From assembly GCF_045984285.3 (NCBI RefSeq), contig NZ_JBJQIK030000011.1, forward strand, positions 62,001 to 126,000: a stretch of DNA of 64,000 nt, read 5' to 3'. Position numbers and translations under genes: made by a program. Below are positions 61,838 through 64,000 of this stretch, in pieces. The stretch is from Rugamonas sp045984285 (GTDB lineage Bacteria > Pseudomonadota > Gammaproteobacteria > Burkholderiales > Burkholderiaceae_D). The notes beneath the pieces were generated by a model, which ran no database searches, had not been told where the DNA came from, and saw nothing but the letters and a program-made list of their open reading frames with translations. How positions within the stretch are numbered: position 1 is the first letter of the stretch; every line of letters starts with the position of its first letter.

Positions 61838-62290
61838 ATGAATATCACCTTCGAATCGCCGAACCAGCCTGAAATCATCGCCTTGATTGCCGAACTCGAT
61901 GCCTATCTGCTGGAACTGTATCCGCCGGAGTCGGTCTATGCGCTTGATATCGATACGCTGGCCCAGCCGCATATCAGGTTCGCGGTCGCGCGCAACAGCG
62001 AGGGCGCGGCGGCGGGTTGCGGGGCGATTGTGCTGACGCCGGAATACGCCGAGGTGAAGCGCATGTTCGTGCACCCGGCCTCGCGCGGCAGCGGCGCGGC
62101 GAAACGGCTGCTGGCCAAGCTGGAAGAGGCGGCGCGCGAGGCGGGCTGCCCGGTGATGGTGCTGGAAACCGGGCCGGACCAGCCGGAGGCGCTGGGCCTG
62201 TATGAACGCCTGGGCTTCGCGCGGCGCGGGCCCTATGGCGGCTACGCCGACGATCCGCTCAGCGTATTCATGGAGAAGCCCCTGAAGTAG
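61838..62290 (+). CDS. GNAT-family N-acetyltransferase
   Basis: 150 residues. Acetyl-CoA loop in VHPASRGSGAAKRLLAKLE (Q/R-x-x-G-x-G/A pattern RGSGAA) and VLETGPDQPEALGLYERLGF. Acceptor unknown. Divergent from, and probably controlled by, the XRE-cupin regulator. Confidence 0.92.
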   Translation: MNITFESPNQPEIIALIAELDAYLLELYPPESVYALDIDTLAQPHIRFAVARNSEGAAAGCGAIVLTPEYAEVKRMFVHPASRGSGAAKRLLAKLEEAAREAGCPVMVLETGPDQPEALGLYERLGFARRGPYGGYADDPLSVFMEKPLK

Positions 62291-62308
62291 AATATTTTTT
62301 GCGGCAGC

Positions 62309-62336
62309 TGTCGAAAATCGTCGCGCCCTGCGTCGT
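62309..62336 (+). promoter_or_regulatory. Candidate ECF42-type promoter of the DGPF-sigma operon
   Basis: -35 TGTCGA (62309-62314), 16-base spacer, -10 CGTCGT (62331-62336), 41 bases before the DGPF start. TGTCGA with a CG(A/T)C-type -10 is the motif reported for ECF42 sigma factors (from memory of that family), and the sigma gene is the second gene of this operon, so autoregulation is predicted. Confidence 0.65.
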
Positions 62337-62377
62337 AGGAATGCCCGGCTTTGCGGGTAACTTCTGAGGAGACTGCC

Positions 62378-62728
62378 ATGGAATACATGATCCTGATTTA
62401 CGCCGACGAAAAAATCTACAGCGATATGCCGCAGGCTCAGATGGCCGCCATGATGGAAGAGTACGGCCGCTACACCGAGGAACTGGAAGCGGCCGGCGTG
62501 CTGCGCGGCGGCTCCGAGCTGGCGCCCGTGCACACCGCAACCACGGTGCGCCTGCGTAACGGCAAAGTCGTGAGCACCGACGGCCCGTTTGCCGAAACCA
62601 AGGAGCAGCTGGGCGGCTACTACCTGATCGACTGCGCCAACCTGGATGAAGCGTTGCACTGGGCCGCGAAAGTGCCGTCGGCAAAGGACGGCTCAATCGA
62701 AGTGCGGCCGCTGGTCACGCACGGCTAA
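62378..62728 (+). CDS. DGPF-domain (YCII-related) protein
   Basis: 116 residues with GAGGAGA before the ATG. YCII fold with the defining DGPFAETKEQLGGYYLIDC motif, near residues 70-88. Proteins of this type are the constant genetic partners of ECF42 sigma factors; biochemical role is not known. Stop is 3 bases before the sigma gene. Confidence 0.93.
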   Translation: MEYMILIYADEKIYSDMPQAQMAAMMEEYGRYTEELEAAGVLRGGSELAPVHTATTVRLRNGKVVSTDGPFAETKEQLGGYYLIDCANLDEALHWAAKVPSAKDGSIEVRPLVTHG

Positions 62729-62731
62729 GCC

Positions 62732-64000
62732 ATGCTGGCGAAAGCCATCGAACAGCTTTGCCGCCGCGAAGGCGGCAAGGTGCTGGCCGGACTGATACGC
62801 CGCTTCGGCGATATCAGCCTGGCCGAAGACCTGCTGCAGGAGGCCTACCGCAAGGCGCTGGAATGCTGGCCGCGTGAAGGCCTGCCGCACAATCCAGCCG
62901 CCTGGCTCACCACCGTCGCCCGCAATGAGGGACTGGACCAGCTGCGCGGCCATGCCGCGCTGTTGCCCGATTCCGCCGAGGTGCTGGCGCAACTGGCCGG
63001 CAGCACGGACGAGGAGGCCGCGCCGCAGCCCGCACCGCTTGTCTCCGGCTCGGCGAGCGTGGACGACGACCGCCTGCGCCTGATTTTCATCTGCTGTCAC
63101 CCGGCCCTGGCGCCCAATGTGCAGGCCCCGCTCGCGCTGCGCATGCTGTGCGGCCTCTCCACACGCGAGATTGCCCGCGCCTTCTGCGAGGCGGAAGCGA
63201 CCGTGGCCCAGCGCATCGTGCGCGCCAAGCGCAAGATCGCCGAGGCGAATATTCCTTTTGTGGTGCCGCAGCGCGCCGAACTGCCGCAGCGGCTGGCGCT
63301 GGTGCTGCAGGTGATCTACCTGGTGTTCAATGAAGGTTATGGCGCTACCGAAGGCCAGCGCCTGGTGCGCACCGAGCTGTGCACCGAAGCGATCCGCCTG
63401 GGCCGTCTGATGGAAGAGCTGATGCCGGACGAAGCGGAGGTGCTCGGCCTGCTGGCGCTGATGCGCCTGCAGCATGCCCGCAGCGGCGCACGCGTGGCCC
63501 CGGATGGCGGCCTGCTGACCCTGCCGGAGCAGGACCGCTCGCAATGGGATGCGGCCGCGATAGGGGAGGGCATTGCGCTGCTGGACCGGGCCTTGCGCCT
63601 GGCCCGGCCGGGGCCATACCAGATTCAGGCAGCCATCGCTGCCCTGCATGGCAAGGCGCAACGGGCCGAGGAAACGGACTGGGCGCAGATTGCCGCGCTG
63701 TACGGCGCCTTGCTGCGCCACCTGCCCACGCCGGTGGTCGAGCTGAATGCGGCGGTGGCGCAGGGCATGGCGCATGGCGCGGCCGAAGGGCTCGCGCGTT
63801 TACAGGCCCTGGAGGAGAGTGGGCGCTTACCGGCGAGCCACTACCTGCCCTCGGCGAAGGCCGAATTCCATGGTCGGCTGGGGGATTTCCGGGCGGCGCT
63901 GGCCGAATATGACCGGGCGCTGGCGCTGGCGGGGAATGCGGTGGAACACCGCTACCTGAGCCAGCGCCGGATGGCGGCGGAGAGGGGACTTCTTAGTTCG
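62732..64000 (+). CDS. ECF42-type RNA polymerase sigma factor with TPR-like C-terminal extension (3' end cut by window)
   Basis: 423 codons from ATG 62732 run to the window edge without a stop, so the gene is complete or nearly so at its 3' end (family members are about 400-430 residues). Sigma-2 region at 1-80 (SLAEDLLQEAYRKALECWP; NPAAWLTTVARNEGLDQLR), sigma-4 at 110-170 (LCGLSTREIARAFCEAEATVAQRIVRAKRKIAE), then a helical TPR-like extension at 180-420 (QIAALYGALLRHLPTPVVELNAAVA). No anti-sigma gene adjoins. The DGPF partner is directly upstream. Confidence 0.92.
   Translation, partial: MLAKAIEQLCRREGGKVLAGLIRRFGDISLAEDLLQEAYRKALECWPREGLPHNPAAWLTTVARNEGLDQLRGHAALLPDSAEVLAQLAGSTDEEAAPQPAPLVSGSASVDDDRLRLIFICCHPALAPNVQAPLALRMLCGLSTREIARAFCEAEATVAQRIVRAKRKIAEANIPFVVPQRAELPQRLALVLQVIYLVFNEGYGATEGQRLVRTELCTEAIRLGRLMEELMPDEAEVLGLLALMRLQHARSGARVAPDGGLLTLPEQDRSQWDAAAIGEGIALLDRALRLARPGPYQIQAAIAALHGKAQRAEETDWAQIAALYGALLRHLPTPVVELNAAVAQGMAHGAAEGLARLQALEESGRLPASHYLPSAKAEFHGRLGDFRAALAEYDRALALAGNAVEHRYLSQRRMAAERGLLSS

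Overview
The window reads as chromosomal DNA of a GC-rich betaproteobacterium, most likely Oxalobacteraceae (Massilia/Duganella/Janthinobacterium type). This rests on gene content and order: lolB-ispE-tRNA-Gln-prs-rplY-pth-ychF, kdsD-kdsC-lptCAB-rpoN-hpf, and ptsN/hprK/rapZ. Assignment to a genus is inference. Genes are packed tightly with many ATGA overlaps. No stretch above 300 bases lacks a gene; the longest gaps are 16082-16363 and 51894-52150.

Layout. 1-4981: 3' part of a secreted Ig-like-repeat protein, a fused aroK-aroB, dgt, and two tandem small coiled-coil membrane proteins. 4978-8886 (minus): mutM, a dynamin-like GTPase and mutY in one apparent operon, so the 8-oxoguanine repair pair flanks a membrane-remodelling type GTPase. 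8963-16081: TPR lipoprotein, lolB, ispE, tRNA-Gln, prs, rplY, pth, ychF. 16134-24421: a short relic of an RTX gene's 3' end, then an intact 2685-residue RTX protein. 24418-27134 (minus): alpha/beta hydrolase, SnoaL-like protein, glycosyltransferase. 27220-31292: NYN/LOTUS protein, MOSC protein, diguanylate cyclase, small secreted protein. 31294-33273 (minus): Kef-type antiporter.

33371-38769 holds the KDO/LPS-transport/sigma-54 operon ending in hpf. In many betaproteobacteria ptsN-hprK-rapZ follow directly on the same strand. Here they lie on the opposite strand and are split: rapZ at 42632-43495, hprK and ptsN at 50441-51893. Between hpf and rapZ sit a LysR/quinone-reductase pair, a 3-hydroxyisobutyryl-CoA hydrolase, an Lrp regulator and a VOC protein. 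Between rapZ and hprK sits a five-gene block: hybrid-free sensor kinase, single-domain response regulator, membrane-anchored HEAT protein, processive GT2, and an exported barrel-like protein. This block is the best candidate for an undescribed system, probably a phosphorelay-controlled exopolysaccharide machine.

52151-64000: queF, ilvA, a YqaA/DedA-type protein, a giant FAD/Fe-S oxidoreductase, HIT, DUF971, an orphan secreted protein, an XRE-cupin regulator divergent from a GNAT enzyme, and at the right edge a DGPF (YCII) gene plus an ECF42-type sigma factor with a matching candidate promoter. Small-scale signals include two REP-like inverted repeats sitting on stop codons, a perfect 12-bp inverted repeat touching a start codon, and four convergent gene pairs whose stop codons overlap.
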